Source: Lewinellaceae bacterium
GTDB taxonomy: Bacteria; Bacteroidota; Bacteroidia; Chitinophagales; Saprospiraceae
Length of the DNA: 64,000 bases
Reading direction: 5' to 3'
Assembly (NCBI GenBank): GCA_020636275.1
Contig: JACJYD010000002.1
Span: forward strand, 124,001 to 188,000
In this document: positions 8,589 through 17,721 of the stretch, one piece after another
How positions within the stretch are numbered: the first letter of the stretch is position 1
How the letters are laid out: every line of letters begins with the position of its first letter
Program-made: the position numbers and the translations under genes
The notes under the pieces: generated by a model
The model's database searches: none
What the model was told of the DNA's origin: nothing
The model's input: only the letters and a program-made list of their open reading frames with translations

Positions 8589-9566
8589 ATGAAGACCCTC
8601 CGTTGGGGCCTCGTCGGCCTGGGGCGCATCACCCGCAATTTTATCAACGACCTGCATTTGGTCGATGGATGTGAAGTAACCGCCGTCGCTTCCCGCTCCT
8701 TATCCAAAGCCGAAGAATTCGCCGCTGAATTTGGTGTGCCCAAATTTTACGGCGCCTACGGCGATCTGTTCGCCGATGCGGATGTAGACATCGTGTATAT
8801 CGGTACGCCACACCATTTGCACGCCGAACTGGGTATCGCCGCCATGGATGCCGGCAAACATGTTTTATGCGAAAAACCAATGGCCGTCAACCAAAACCAG
8901 GTGCGGCAAATGATCGGGGCCTCCAAACGGAACGACGTATTCCTCATGGAAGCGCTGTGGTCGCGGTTCAACCCTTCAATTGAGGAAAGCCTGGACCTCG
9001 TGAAAGAAGGCGCCATCGGTGAGGTCAACTACATCAACGCCGACTTTTCGTTCGCCGCCAAGCTCGACGTCAACGGCCGTTTGCTGAACATGGAACTGGC
9101 CGGCGGCGCTTTGCTCGACGTGGGCATTTATCCCCTGTTTCTGGCCTATTCCGTTTTTGGAAAACCCAAAGAGATCCTCGCTACCGGCCGCTTCCACGAG
9201 ACCGGGGCCGATATTCAGACCTCCATCGTGCTCAAATACGACAACGGCGTCGCCCAGGCCATGGGTGGTTTCCTCTCCACCTCCGACATGGTGGGCCGCA
9301 TCTACGGCACGCGCGGCAGCATCCTGTTCGAACCCTGGTGGCACAAGACCCAGGGCTATTCCCTGATCGTCGACGGGCAGTTGCAAAAGTTTTCCCGGCC
9401 CACCCCCGGCAACGGCTTTACCTACGAGATCGAGGAGTGCCTGCGCTGCATTTCCCAAAAAATGACGGAGAGCGATCGCTGGTCGCAAACCAACAGCCTC
9501 GAACTCATGGGCATCATGGACGAAGTGCGCCGACAGATCGGGCTGAAGTATCCGTTTGAGCAATGA
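8589..9566 (+). CDS. Gfo/Idh/MocA family NAD(P)-dependent oxidoreductase
   Basis: A protein of 325 aa, the usual length. The N-terminal Rossmann fold has the dinucleotide motif GLVGLGRI (residues ~8-15). The family signature CEKPMAVN includes the catalytic Lys96. The C-terminal half matches the GFO_IDH_MocA C-terminal domain (GGALLDVGIYPLFLA). These enzymes oxidise or reduce sugars, inositols or related polyols, or act as dimeric dihydrodiol dehydrogenase-like enzymes. The substrate cannot be read from sequence. It overlaps truA by 4 bp (ATGA), so the two are probably co-transcribed and translationally coupled. A link to the galactoside genes downstream is possible but unproven. Confidence 0.9.
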   Translation: MKTLRWGLVGLGRITRNFINDLHLVDGCEVTAVASRSLSKAEEFAAEFGVPKFYGAYGDLFADADVDIVYIGTPHHLHAELGIAAMDAGKHVLCEKPMAVNQNQVRQMIGASKRNDVFLMEALWSRFNPSIEESLDLVKEGAIGEVNYINADFSFAAKLDVNGRLLNMELAGGALLDVGIYPLFLAYSVFGKPKEILATGRFHETGADIQTSIVLKYDNGVAQAMGGFLSTSDMVGRIYGTRGSILFEPWWHKTQGYSLIVDGQLQKFSRPTPGNGFTYEIEECLRCISQKMTESDRWSQTNSLELMGIMDEVRRQIGLKYPFEQ

Positions 9567-10309
9567 AATTCTTCCTCCACCTCTCCTATAAAGGGACCCA
9601 ATACCACGGCTGGCAGCGCCAGGCCCAGGTGCCGACCGTGCAGCAGGCCCTGGAAACGGCGATCGAAAAAATGCTGGGATACCGGGTGCATTGCGTGGGG
9701 TGCGGACGGACGGACGCCGGCGTGCATGCCAGCAATTACTATTGCCATATCGTAGTAGACGAGCCCTTCTCCTTCGATCCGGTCTTCCGGCTGAACAGGA
9801 TGCTGCCTCCCGATATTTCCATTTTCGACTGCGTCGAAGTGCCCTGGCAGGCGCATGCGCAAAAGGACGCATTGGCCCGCACCTATACTTACCATATCCA
9901 TACCCGCAAAGAGGCGCTGCTCAATGAGTTGAGCGCCTTCTACCCGGCCGAAGGGCTGGAGGTGGAAAAGCTCCGGGCGGTGGCCGCTTTGTTGCCGCAC
10001 CACCGCGACTACACCGCCATGTGCCTGCAATCGGACGAGAACAAGACCAAGATCTGCGAGGTGTCGGAGGCTTTTTGGACGGCGTCGGAAGATGGGCATC
10101 GCCTGCAGTTCCAGATCACGGCCAACCGCTTTTTGCGGGGCATGGTGCGCATCCTGGTGGGTTCGATGCTGGAAGTCGGCTACGGCCGTTCACCGGTAGA
10201 AGCTTTTGAGCAGGCATTGAGGAGCGGAGAGCCGCTTCCCGGTGCGCGATCGGCCTACCCGCAGGGGCTGTATTTGTCGGGAGTGAAGTATCCGTATTTG
10301 GGCCTTTAA
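9563..10309 (+). CDS. truA: tRNA pseudouridine(38-40) synthase TruA
   Basis: A protein of 248 aa. TruA converts uridines 38-40 of the tRNA anticodon stem to pseudouridine. The catalytic motif GCGRTDAGVHA is present with Asp51 as the nucleophile, along with the N-terminal YKGTQYHGWQRQ and the C-terminal FLRGMVRILVG, all typical of TruA. The start overlaps the stop of the upstream oxidoreductase gene by 4 bp. The gene converges on the NUDIX regulator gene, leaving only 5 bp between the stop codons and no obvious separate terminator. Confidence 0.97.
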   Translation: MKFFLHLSYKGTQYHGWQRQAQVPTVQQALETAIEKMLGYRVHCVGCGRTDAGVHASNYYCHIVVDEPFSFDPVFRLNRMLPPDISIFDCVEVPWQAHAQKDALARTYTYHIHTRKEALLNELSAFYPAEGLEVEKLRAVAALLPHHRDYTAMCLQSDENKTKICEVSEAFWTASEDGHRLQFQITANRFLRGMVRILVGSMLEVGYGRSPVEAFEQALRSGEPLPGARSAYPQGLYLSGVKYPYLGL

Positions 10310-10314
10310 ACTGC

Positions 10315-11019
10315 CTAGATCTGAAAATCAAAACCTTTTTCCGCCATTTCCCCGTACCGTTTCTTGTTGAAGCGGTAGAGGTAGGCCCCCTTTCGCGAAG
10401 AACTCTTGTCCTTTTCCTCCAGTTTGTCGAGGATATTCATGGAAAGAATCTTCTTCCGAAAATTGCGGCGGTCGAGTTCCCGCTGGTAAATGGCTTCGTA
10501 GAGGGCCTGGAGTTGGGGGATGCTGAATTTCTGAGGCAACAGCTCAAACCCGATAGGGCGGTAGCGGGCCTTCCGGTGCAGCTTCTCCAGGGCATCGGCG
10601 ACCATCCGGTTGTGGTCGAGGATGAGGGGGGGGATGGAGTGGAGGTCGAACCAATGAGCCTGGTGGGTCTCTACCGTCCGGATGTCCTCCTCATCGAGGC
10701 GGATGAGGGCAAAATAAGCCTGCGAAATGACCCGCGCGCCGGGGTCGCGGTCAACCTCCCCGTAACAGCCCAGGGGTTCCATGAATATGCTTTTCAGACC
10801 GGTGTATTCCTCCAGGACGCGAACGGCAGCGGCATCTACACTCTCCAGCGGGTTGACGAAACTCCCGATCACCGACCATTCGTTCCGGAACGGCTCTACT
10901 TTCCGCTTGAAAAGCAACAGCTTCAATCCTTCGTTGTCAAATCCGAAAATGATGCAGTCGATCGCTACTAAAACAGGAGTGGCTTCAGCATAGAAAACGG
11001 GCTTTTTGGAGGCCGCCAT
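10315..11019 (-). CDS. NUDIX-type transcriptional regulator (NrtR/AraR-like), likely sugar-responsive
   Basis: A protein of 234 aa. The N-terminal NUDIX fold (residues ~12-140) has a broken NUDIX box: G52...E59, then RVLEEYTGL (67-75) in place of REUxEExGU. Catalytic glutamates are replaced, as in regulators that bind rather than hydrolyse ligands. The C-terminal ~90 residues (LLPQKFSIPQLQALYEAIY, then ELDRRNFRKKIL) match the winged-helix part of NrtR/AraR-family proteins; AraR of Bacteroides is a NUDIX regulator of arabinose genes. It is divergent from the galactoside cluster, with a strong palindromic operator in the shared gap. I infer that it controls these genes and itself in response to a sugar or sugar phosphate, probably galactose-derived. 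Confidence 0.85.
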   Translation of the reverse strand: MAASKKPVFYAEATPVLVAIDCIIFGFDNEGLKLLLFKRKVEPFRNEWSVIGSFVNPLESVDAAAVRVLEEYTGLKSIFMEPLGCYGEVDRDPGARVISQAYFALIRLDEEDIRTVETHQAHWFDLHSIPPLILDHNRMVADALEKLHRKARYRPIGFELLPQKFSIPQLQALYEAIYQRELDRRNFRKKILSMNILDKLEEKDKSSSRKGAYLYRFNKKRYGEMAEKGFDFQI

Positions 11020-11045
11020 GTGATAAATTTTGTCTCCTCAAAAAT

Positions 11046-11090
11046 AAGCGTTATTTTTACACTTCAAAAATAAGTGTAAATAATACGCTT
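11046..11090. promoter_or_regulatory. Probable operator of the NUDIX-type regulator (nested palindromes)
   Basis: Arms AAGCGTTATTTTTACACTT (11046-11064) and AAGTGTAAATAATACGCTT (11072-11090) are inverted with a 7-bp spacer and two mismatching positions. Smaller palindromes overlap it: AAAAATAA-GCG-TTATTTTT around 11040-11057, and AATAA-N8-TTATT around 11080-11097. It lies 27 bp upstream of the regulator start and 88 bp upstream of the GH5-like gene, in the divergent promoter region. Binding is inferred from symmetry and position. Confidence 0.65.
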
Positions 11091-11177
11091 GTTATTTTTT
11101 GAAAATTCAATCCAACCCCCATTATCGCCTTTATTGCCAAATTTGTCTTATTACTCGTTTGAAAACTTCAGGACGGA

Positions 11178-13841
11178 ATGCATACCATCAAACACCTCTT
11201 TTTCTTCGGCAGTTTCTGGTTGCTTTGGGTTAGCGCCTTCGGCCAGGGCCTATCCATATCCTACGTCAACGAAATGGAAGACTGCGGGGCGGTCTACAAG
11301 GAGAACATGCAACCCAGGGACGTCTACCAGGATGACAACGGCATCATCCGCTGGGCGGACGACCGCTCGGAAGTCGCGCTCTTTGGGGCCAATTACTGTC
11401 TGCCATCAGCCTGCGATTACCGGGCAGCCGGTTACATCGGTGGGGATCGCAAAAAAATGATCGAGCAGGACATGGCCCACTTCGCCCGCATGGGCTGGGA
11501 CGGTATGCGGGTGTGCCTTTGGGGCGATTACCAAAATTCCGACACCCTCGGCAATCTCGTGGCCAACGATCACCTCGACCTGATGGACTACCTCATCTAC
11601 CAGGCTGGGAAACGGGAGATCTACATGCTCTTTACGCCGATCACGACTTACTCTTCGCAATGGCCCGACGCCCTGGACGATACGGTGAGCGCCAGGGGTT
11701 TTTCCAGCTATTACAAAAAGGGCGAACTCGGTACGAATCCCCGCGCCATCGCCGTGCAGCAAAACTATATCCGGCAGATCCTCGACCACGTCAATCCCTA
11801 CACCGGCGTGGCGATCAAGGACGAGCCGTATATCCTTTTCATCGAAATGATCAACGAGCCCTGGCACCACAGCGACGATGTGGCGGGTTCGGTGAAATAC
11901 ATCAATGCCCTGATCGATGCGGTGCGAAGCACGGGGTGTAAAAAACTGTTGTTTCACAACTACACCCAGGACTTTAATATGGCCCTGCCCCTGCAACAAT
12001 CCAACATCGACGGACTCAGCTTCGGCTGGTATCCCACCGGCCTGGTGAGCGGCCATACCCTTCCGGGAAATTACCTCCGGGCGGTCGACGAATTTGAGGG
12101 CATGGACAAGCCGGAGCTGGCCAAACTCAGCCGCATCGTGTATGAATTCGACAATCCAGACCAACTCAACGGCTATATGTATCCGGCCATGGCGCGCACC
12201 TTCCGGAGCGTCGGAGCCCAGTTCGCGGCCATGTTTTCCTACGACATGCTGGCCACCGCGCCCTATAACCTGGGCTGGCAGACCCACTACCTCAATCTGG
12301 TCTACACGCCCCAAAAGGCGGTGAGCGCCATCATCGCCGCGGAGGTGATGCGCCGGGTTCCCCTTTATGAAAAGTATGGAAAATACCCGGCCAACACGCA
12401 CTTCGGCCCCTTTGAGATCAATTATGAGAAGGACCGGACAGTGATGGCGACCGGCGAGAAATTTATTTACTCGAACAACACCGAAGCAAGTCCTGTAAGT
12501 CCCAACACGCTTCGGCAGGTTATCGGGTACGGCTCTTCTCCCGTCGTGTATTACGAGGGCAAGGGCGCCTATTTTCTGGATAAAATAAAACCCGGCGTCT
12601 GGCGCCTGGAGGTCTATCCCGACGCCGTGCAGGTATCGGATCCCTTTGCTCAGCCCGGTCCGGACAAGGTGGTCACCCGCACGATCAGCCGATCCCGGGA
12701 AATGCGGGTCGACTTGCCCGGTCTGGGTGAGTCGTTCCGGGTACTGCCCCTTCGCGGAACGAAGTCCGCTGTAACCCAGGCGGAAAACGGTCAATTCCTC
12801 ATCCGGCCCGGGGTCTATATCCTGGCAGCCGATCCGGATTTTGATCCGGCCACCCTTCCGGAAAAGATCGGCAGGGTAGGGATGGATGAATTCGTGGTCC
12901 CGGAGGATCAGGTCCTTCCGCCGCAGGTGGTTTTGCACCACCGGGCCGAATACACGGCCGGGAAGCCGATGGTCATCGAAGCGGAGGTGTATAGCGGGCA
13001 GGATCCGCAGTCCGTGACCCTGTTCCTGGGCGCGGGTCGCCGGCTCCGGCCGGTGGCCATGCAGAAAACGACCGGCTACACCTACCGCGTCGAGCTTCCC
13101 GCCGAACGGATGAACCCGGGCTGGATCGATTATTGCATTTCGGTAAAAGAGGGCGACCGGACGATCACCTATCCGGCCGGCATCAACAAAAGTCCGGCGG
13201 AGTGGGGGTATCCGGATAGTGAGACCTGGAGTTCGAAGATCGTCGAGCCGCAGACCCCTCTGCGCTTGCTCGACCCCCTGAGCGACCGGGAGCGCATGGC
13301 CTTCACCCGCATCGGCGACGGCATCCGCTGGGGGATCTTCCAGTTGCTGCCGGCATCGAATACGTGCGAAGCGGCCTTCCGCCTCAGCCTGCCCCTGAGC
13401 TACGACCGCGATCTGGACGATTACACCATTTCCATTCCCATAAAAGAAAAAATAGCGGCGCGTAAAGGAGATGTCGGCCAGGCCAAAAAGCTGGTCCTGG
13501 AAACCCGGGGCGTCAGCCAAAAACAGGATTTCTTTCTCACCCTCGTCGAAAACGACGGCACCAGCTGGGGCCGGCGCATCGATGCCCTGCCCGAATGGGG
13601 GAGGCTGGAGATCGACCTGTCCTCCCTGGCGTTGTCGAAAGGCGTCAAACTGCCCCTGGGCTACCCCGGGCGGTGGAACTACTGGCTGACGCCTGCCGAG
13701 GGCCGTGGGCAGGCCGGCGATGGCGTTAAAATGGAAAATGTGGAGTGGCTGCAGCTGTCGGTGCGGCCCTCCGGCAAGAATAAAGAGGCTGCCGATGCGG
13801 ACTCCTGGATGGAGGTTACATCGGTGATCCTTGGGTTTTAA
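11178..13841 (+). CDS. Secreted clan GH-A (GH5-like) glycoside hydrolase
   Basis: A protein of 887 aa with a signal peptide (MHTIKHLFFFGSFWLLWVSAFGQ). The first ~400 residues form a TIM barrel of clan GH-A: FARMGWDGMRVCLWGDYQ, then IEMINEPWH with the likely acid/base Glu227, then IVYEFDNPD with the likely nucleophile Glu323. The C-terminal half (~400-887) holds beta-rich accessory regions that I cannot name. It opens the galactoside cluster (GH35, galK, symporter, galT follow in the same direction) and lies behind the regulator operator. It probably cleaves a galactose-containing polysaccharide or glycoside outside the cytoplasm. The exact family and substrate are not determinable here. Confidence 0.75.
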   Translation: MHTIKHLFFFGSFWLLWVSAFGQGLSISYVNEMEDCGAVYKENMQPRDVYQDDNGIIRWADDRSEVALFGANYCLPSACDYRAAGYIGGDRKKMIEQDMAHFARMGWDGMRVCLWGDYQNSDTLGNLVANDHLDLMDYLIYQAGKREIYMLFTPITTYSSQWPDALDDTVSARGFSSYYKKGELGTNPRAIAVQQNYIRQILDHVNPYTGVAIKDEPYILFIEMINEPWHHSDDVAGSVKYINALIDAVRSTGCKKLLFHNYTQDFNMALPLQQSNIDGLSFGWYPTGLVSGHTLPGNYLRAVDEFEGMDKPELAKLSRIVYEFDNPDQLNGYMYPAMARTFRSVGAQFAAMFSYDMLATAPYNLGWQTHYLNLVYTPQKAVSAIIAAEVMRRVPLYEKYGKYPANTHFGPFEINYEKDRTVMATGEKFIYSNNTEASPVSPNTLRQVIGYGSSPVVYYEGKGAYFLDKIKPGVWRLEVYPDAVQVSDPFAQPGPDKVVTRTISRSREMRVDLPGLGESFRVLPLRGTKSAVTQAENGQFLIRPGVYILAADPDFDPATLPEKIGRVGMDEFVVPEDQVLPPQVVLHHRAEYTAGKPMVIEAEVYSGQDPQSVTLFLGAGRRLRPVAMQKTTGYTYRVELPAERMNPGWIDYCISVKEGDRTITYPAGINKSPAEWGYPDSETWSSKIVEPQTPLRLLDPLSDRERMAFTRIGDGIRWGIFQLLPASNTCEAAFRLSLPLSYDRDLDDYTISIPIKEKIAARKGDVGQAKKLVLETRGVSQKQDFFLTLVENDGTSWGRRIDALPEWGRLEIDLSSLALSKGVKLPLGYPGRWNYWLTPAEGRGQAGDGVKMENVEWLQLSVRPSGKNKEAADADSWMEVTSVILGF

Positions 13842-13846
13842 ATTGC

Positions 13847-13943
13847 AACCGCAAAGGCGCTAAGGACGCAAAGACATCTGGCCTTTGCACTTCCTTTAGT
13901 TGTTAAGAAACAACCTCTTTGCGCCCTTAGCGTCTTCGCGGTT
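13847..13943. repeat. ~97-bp inverted repeat, family 'CTAAGGACGCAAAG', copy 3
   Basis: The left arm AACCGCAAAGGCGCTAAGG begins 5 bp after the GH5-like stop codon and the right arm ends at 13943, 14 bp before the GH35 start. It sits inside what looks like one operon and could act as an mRNA hairpin between the two glycosidase genes. Confidence 0.9.
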
Positions 13944-13957
13944 TTAATTTTTTTCGA

Positions 13958-16420
13958 ATGAAAAAGAAACACATCCTCCTGGCCATGTACTTCTTCCTTG
14001 CTTTCCTGGGAGCTGTACTCGCCCAGACCCCCTACACCATCAACGTCGACGTGCCGGATAAGCCGCTGCGCTCCGACCATCTGAACCTCGGCGGCTCCGA
14101 CCCTGCGGGCGACGTGATCGACGTCAACAACTACTACCTGACCTACAACGGCAAACCCTTTATCCCGGTCACCGGAGAGTTTCACTACTTCCGCTACCCG
14201 GAGAAATATTGGGACGAATCGCTCAAGAAGATGAAGGCGGGGGGCATCAACATCGTCGCCACCTACGTTTTCTGGATCACCCATGAAGAAAATGAGGGGC
14301 AGTTCGTATGGGACGGCAACCGCAACCTGCGCCGATTCGTGGAGCTGTGCGCGGAAAACGGCCTGCAAGCCATCGTCCGCATCGGGCCGTTCTGCCACGG
14401 CGAGGTGCGCAACGGAGGCCTGCCCGACTGGCTGCTGGGCCGTCCGCTAACGATCCGGTCCAACGACCCGGCGTACCTGGCGTATGTCGACCGGTTTTAC
14501 GGGGAGATCGGCAAGCAGCTGGAAGGGTTGTACTTCAAGGACGGCGGACCCATCATCGGGATCCAGCTGGAGAATGAGTACCAGCATTCGGCTTCGCCTT
14601 GGGGCCTGATGTATCCCGGTCAGTCCTACGACTGGACCGCCGCCGAGCGCGACCTGAATGCGACGCACCAGGGCGTCAGCGTAGCGGAGGCGGACAATCC
14701 GTATGCAGCCCTCGGCAACGACCACATGATGATCCTCAAGTCGCTGGCGCAAAAGGCGGGGATGGACGTGCCCATCTACACGGCCACCGGCTGGGGCTAC
14801 GCCGCGATCGCCGAGAATGAATCCATTCCGGTGACCTCCCTGTACGCTTATCCGTTCTGGACCGAAAAAAAGGACCTCTCGCCCTTTTTCCTCTACAAAG
14901 ACATGCACGCCAACCCCGACTATTCGCCGGTGCGCTACGTGCCCGAAGACTATCCCGCCTTTGCCGCCGAGCTGGGCTCCGGCATCATGACGGTCTACAC
15001 CCGGCGGCCGGTGGTCGACCAGCGGAGCATGGATGCCATGATCAACCGCTGCCTGGGCAGCGGAGCGAACGGCCTGGGGTATTACATGTACCACGGCGGG
15101 TCCACGCCCAAGGGGGAGAACTTCTATTTCGCCGACGAGGCCTACGGCCTGCCCAAAGTGTCGTACGATTTTCAGGCGCCGGTAGGGGAGTACGGGCAAT
15201 TGCGCGAGGGCTTTCACCGCTTGAAGCTGGTGCACCGGTTTCTCAACGATTTCGGCGACCTGCTGGCGCCGATGTGGACGGTGTTACCCGAAAATACCGC
15301 CACCCTTACCCCGGAGAACCTGACCGAACTGCGCTACGCCGCCCGGGCAAAAGACGGGGCGGGATTTCTGTTTCTCAATAATTTTCAGGACGATGCGCAG
15401 ATGGCGGACCAGATTAATGTGAAGTTGAAAGTGGAGAGTTTAGAGGGGGATCTGTTGATACCGGAGGAGGGGACGTTTGATCTAAAAGGCAATGAAAATG
15501 CCATTTTTCCCTTTCATTTCGACCTGAACGGCGCGCATTTGAACTACGCCACGGCGCAGTTGATGATGAAAGGAGACGATCCGGACCGTCCGTACTACGT
15601 CTTTTTCGCCCCGGAAGGGGTGGAGCCGGAACTCTCCATTGCTACGGCCAGGGGATTGGAAGTAAAGAATGGCGAAGGGTGTTTTATCGAAAAAAACAAC
15701 AAGCGCTGGCTGGTCAAATGCCCCGAAAAAGGGCCATCCGAATTTCTGATCCAATACAAAGGGAAAACGACACGAGTGCTGGTCGTCGACAAGAAACTCG
15801 CGTTGAAGTCCTGGCTGGTCACCATTGGGGGGAAGAAGCATTTGCTCTTTTCCGAAGCCACCGTCCTGCAGGATGGGGATCAATTTACCTTTCAAAGCAT
15901 GGGAAAACCCGAGTGGGAGTTTTATGTCTACCCCCGGCTGGGACCGGGTTTCCAGTATAGCTTTACGGCCAACAGGTTTGCCCTGTTGCAGGACGTTCCC
16001 GTCTTTTCCGGATATAAGATCAGCATGACCCCTGAAACATACCCGGTGGAGAGCTACCGGATCGGAGAGCGAAAAGTGGTGGTGAAACTGCCCGGCAACC
16101 CTCCCGAGGACCTCAGCGATCTCTTCCTGACCATCGACTACACCGGCGACACCGCCATGGGTTTCCTCGACGGGGAGCTGGTGACCGATGAATTTTTCAA
16201 AGGCAGTAAATGGCAGATCGGGCTGCGCCGGTTTTACCCGGAGGCGGCCGGAAAGGAGATGGTCTTTTATTTTCGACCGCTTCAAAAGGATGCGACCTTT
16301 CTTCCCGATCTGAACCCCGAAGACGTGCCCGATTTTGGGGCGCGCAAGGAGTTTCTGGAGGTACGGGAAATAGGCTTTACGCCGGAATACGAAACTACGA
16401 TTCAAATTTTAAGAAACTGA
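13958..16420 (+). CDS. Secreted GH35 beta-galactosidase
   Basis: A protein of 820 aa with a signal peptide (MKKKHILLAMYFFLAFLGAVLAQ). The catalytic barrel shows the classic GH35 series: FIPVTGEFHYFRYPEKYW, KKMKAGGINIVATYVFW, IVRIGPFCHGEVRNGGLPDW, and IGIQLENEYQH with acid/base Glu207. Glu338 in FAAELGSGI is the probable nucleophile. The C-terminal half contains beta-sandwich domains. It removes terminal beta-linked galactose from oligosaccharides or polysaccharides, feeding galK/galT. The stop codon TGA (16418-16420) is the first three bases of a 128-bp inverted repeat, so the native 3' end may have been altered by that element. Confidence 0.93.
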   Translation: MKKKHILLAMYFFLAFLGAVLAQTPYTINVDVPDKPLRSDHLNLGGSDPAGDVIDVNNYYLTYNGKPFIPVTGEFHYFRYPEKYWDESLKKMKAGGINIVATYVFWITHEENEGQFVWDGNRNLRRFVELCAENGLQAIVRIGPFCHGEVRNGGLPDWLLGRPLTIRSNDPAYLAYVDRFYGEIGKQLEGLYFKDGGPIIGIQLENEYQHSASPWGLMYPGQSYDWTAAERDLNATHQGVSVAEADNPYAALGNDHMMILKSLAQKAGMDVPIYTATGWGYAAIAENESIPVTSLYAYPFWTEKKDLSPFFLYKDMHANPDYSPVRYVPEDYPAFAAELGSGIMTVYTRRPVVDQRSMDAMINRCLGSGANGLGYYMYHGGSTPKGENFYFADEAYGLPKVSYDFQAPVGEYGQLREGFHRLKLVHRFLNDFGDLLAPMWTVLPENTATLTPENLTELRYAARAKDGAGFLFLNNFQDDAQMADQINVKLKVESLEGDLLIPEEGTFDLKGNENAIFPFHFDLNGAHLNYATAQLMMKGDDPDRPYYVFFAPEGVEPELSIATARGLEVKNGEGCFIEKNNKRWLVKCPEKGPSEFLIQYKGKTTRVLVVDKKLALKSWLVTIGGKKHLLFSEATVLQDGDQFTFQSMGKPEWEFYVYPRLGPGFQYSFTANRFALLQDVPVFSGYKISMTPETYPVESYRIGERKVVVKLPGNPPEDLSDLFLTIDYTGDTAMGFLDGELVTDEFFKGSKWQIGLRRFYPEAAGKEMVFYFRPLQKDATFLPDLNPEDVPDFGARKEFLEVREIGFTPEYETTIQILRN

Positions 16421-16545
16421 AGGGGTGACTTAGTCACCCCCTCAGTAAGGATTTCGAGTAAATGTATTGTTGTTAATTGAAAATCAATGTTATACAAAAG
16501 ACGAAGCTCTTTCAATACTGAGGGGGTGACTAAGTCACCCCTTCA
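16418..16545. mobile_element. 128-bp inverted-repeat element (MITE-like)
   Basis: Perfect 30-bp inverted ends lie at 16418-16447 and 16516-16545. Each end itself contains the palindrome GGGGTGACTTAGTCACCCC or its equivalent. The ~68-bp AT-rich centre has no gene. The left end starts exactly at the beta-galactosidase stop codon, and the right end stops 15 bp before galK. It could fold into a long hairpin in the mRNA and attenuate or stabilise the transcript between the two genes. Confidence 0.85.
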
Positions 16546-16560
16546 CTCAGAAACAAGACC

Positions 16561-17721
16561 ATGACTTCAGAAATAACCCGTTTGTTTAAAGCCCGTTTCC
16601 ACACTGAGCCGCTTCTCGTGCGCTCTCCCGGCCGCGTCAACCTCATCGGCGAGCATACCGACTACAACGAGGGATTCGTGCTGCCCGCAGCAGTCGATAA
16701 AGCCGTCTATGTGGGCATCGACCGGCGGCCGGACGAAGAGATCCACCTGTTTTCGGCCGATTTTCAGGAAAAATTTACCACCTCACTCGCCAAAGTGGCG
16801 CCGGCTGCCCATAGCTGGTCAAACTATCCCCTGGGGGTGGTGGATCAATTGCAAAAGGCGGGTTACCCGCTATCCGGCTTCAACCTCGTGCTGGGCGGCG
16901 ATGTGCCGATCGGGGCGGGGATGTCCTCCTCGGCCGCCGTGGAGTGCTCGACGATCTACGCCCTGAACGAGCTGTACGGACTGGGCATTTCGAAGATGGA
17001 CATGGCGAAAATGGCCCAGCAAGCCGAGCACACCTTCGCCGGCGTGCAATGCGGCATCATGGACCAGTTCGCCAGCCTTTTCGGAAAGGAAGGCTACGCC
17101 ATGAAGCTGGACTGCCGCTCGCTCGAGTACGAATATGTGCCCCTGGAAATGAAAGGCATCCGGATCGTATTGCTCAACACCAACATCAAGCACTCCCTGG
17201 CTTCCTCCGAGTACAACACCCGCAGGCAGCAATGCGCGCAGGGCGTGGCCTGGGTGCAAGCCGCCCATCCGGAAGTCCGCAGTTTGCGGGATGTGTCGAT
17301 CGACCTGCTCGACCGGTATGTAGCGCCGAAAGACCCCGTAGTGCACCAACGCTGCCGCTACGTCATCCAGGAAAACGAGCGGCTGCTGCACGGCTGCCGG
17401 GACTTGCAGAACGGCCATATCGAAGGGCTGGGCGAGCAGATGTTTCGCTCGCACGAAGGCCTCAGCAAAGATTATGAAGTTAGCTGTCCGGAATTGGATT
17501 TTTTAGTAGCTTTCGCAAAGAATCGCCCCGAAGTGCTCGGCGCCCGCATGATGGGCGGCGGCTTCGGCGGTTGCACGATCAACCTGGTGCGGGAAGCAGC
17601 CGTGGATGCCCTGATCGAAGCAGCCGGAAACGCCTACAAGGAGCAGCTGGGGCTGGATATGACGGCGTATGTGGCGGAAATAGGTATAGGTACTGGTCGA
17701 GTTGAAGAGTTGAAGAGTTGA
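16561..17721 (+). CDS. galK: Galactokinase GalK
   Basis: A protein of 386 aa, the normal length. It phosphorylates alpha-D-galactose to galactose-1-phosphate with ATP, the first Leloir step. It is a GHMP kinase: the galactokinase signature RSPGRVNLIGEHTDY is near the N-terminus, the ATP-binding loop GDVPIGAGMSSSAAVE is at residues ~113-128, and MMGGGFGGCTINLV is near the C-terminus. The last seven codons (VEELKS and stop) fall in a GTTGAAGA tandem repeat, so the extreme C-terminus is repeat-derived. It lies between the beta-galactosidase and the symporter genes. Confidence 0.97.
   Translation: MTSEITRLFKARFHTEPLLVRSPGRVNLIGEHTDYNEGFVLPAAVDKAVYVGIDRRPDEEIHLFSADFQEKFTTSLAKVAPAAHSWSNYPLGVVDQLQKAGYPLSGFNLVLGGDVPIGAGMSSSAAVECSTIYALNELYGLGISKMDMAKMAQQAEHTFAGVQCGIMDQFASLFGKEGYAMKLDCRSLEYEYVPLEMKGIRIVLLNTNIKHSLASSEYNTRRQQCAQGVAWVQAAHPEVRSLRDVSIDLLDRYVAPKDPVVHQRCRYVIQENERLLHGCRDLQNGHIEGLGEQMFRSHEGLSKDYEVSCPELDFLVAFAKNRPEVLGARMMGGGFGGCTINLVREAAVDALIEAAGNAYKEQLGLDMTAYVAEIGIGTGRVEELKS

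Noticed and set aside
11406..13520. 704-codon minus-strand frame in the GH5-like gene
   Set aside because: Antisense to a gene with catalytic motifs. Composition is typical of a shadow frame.
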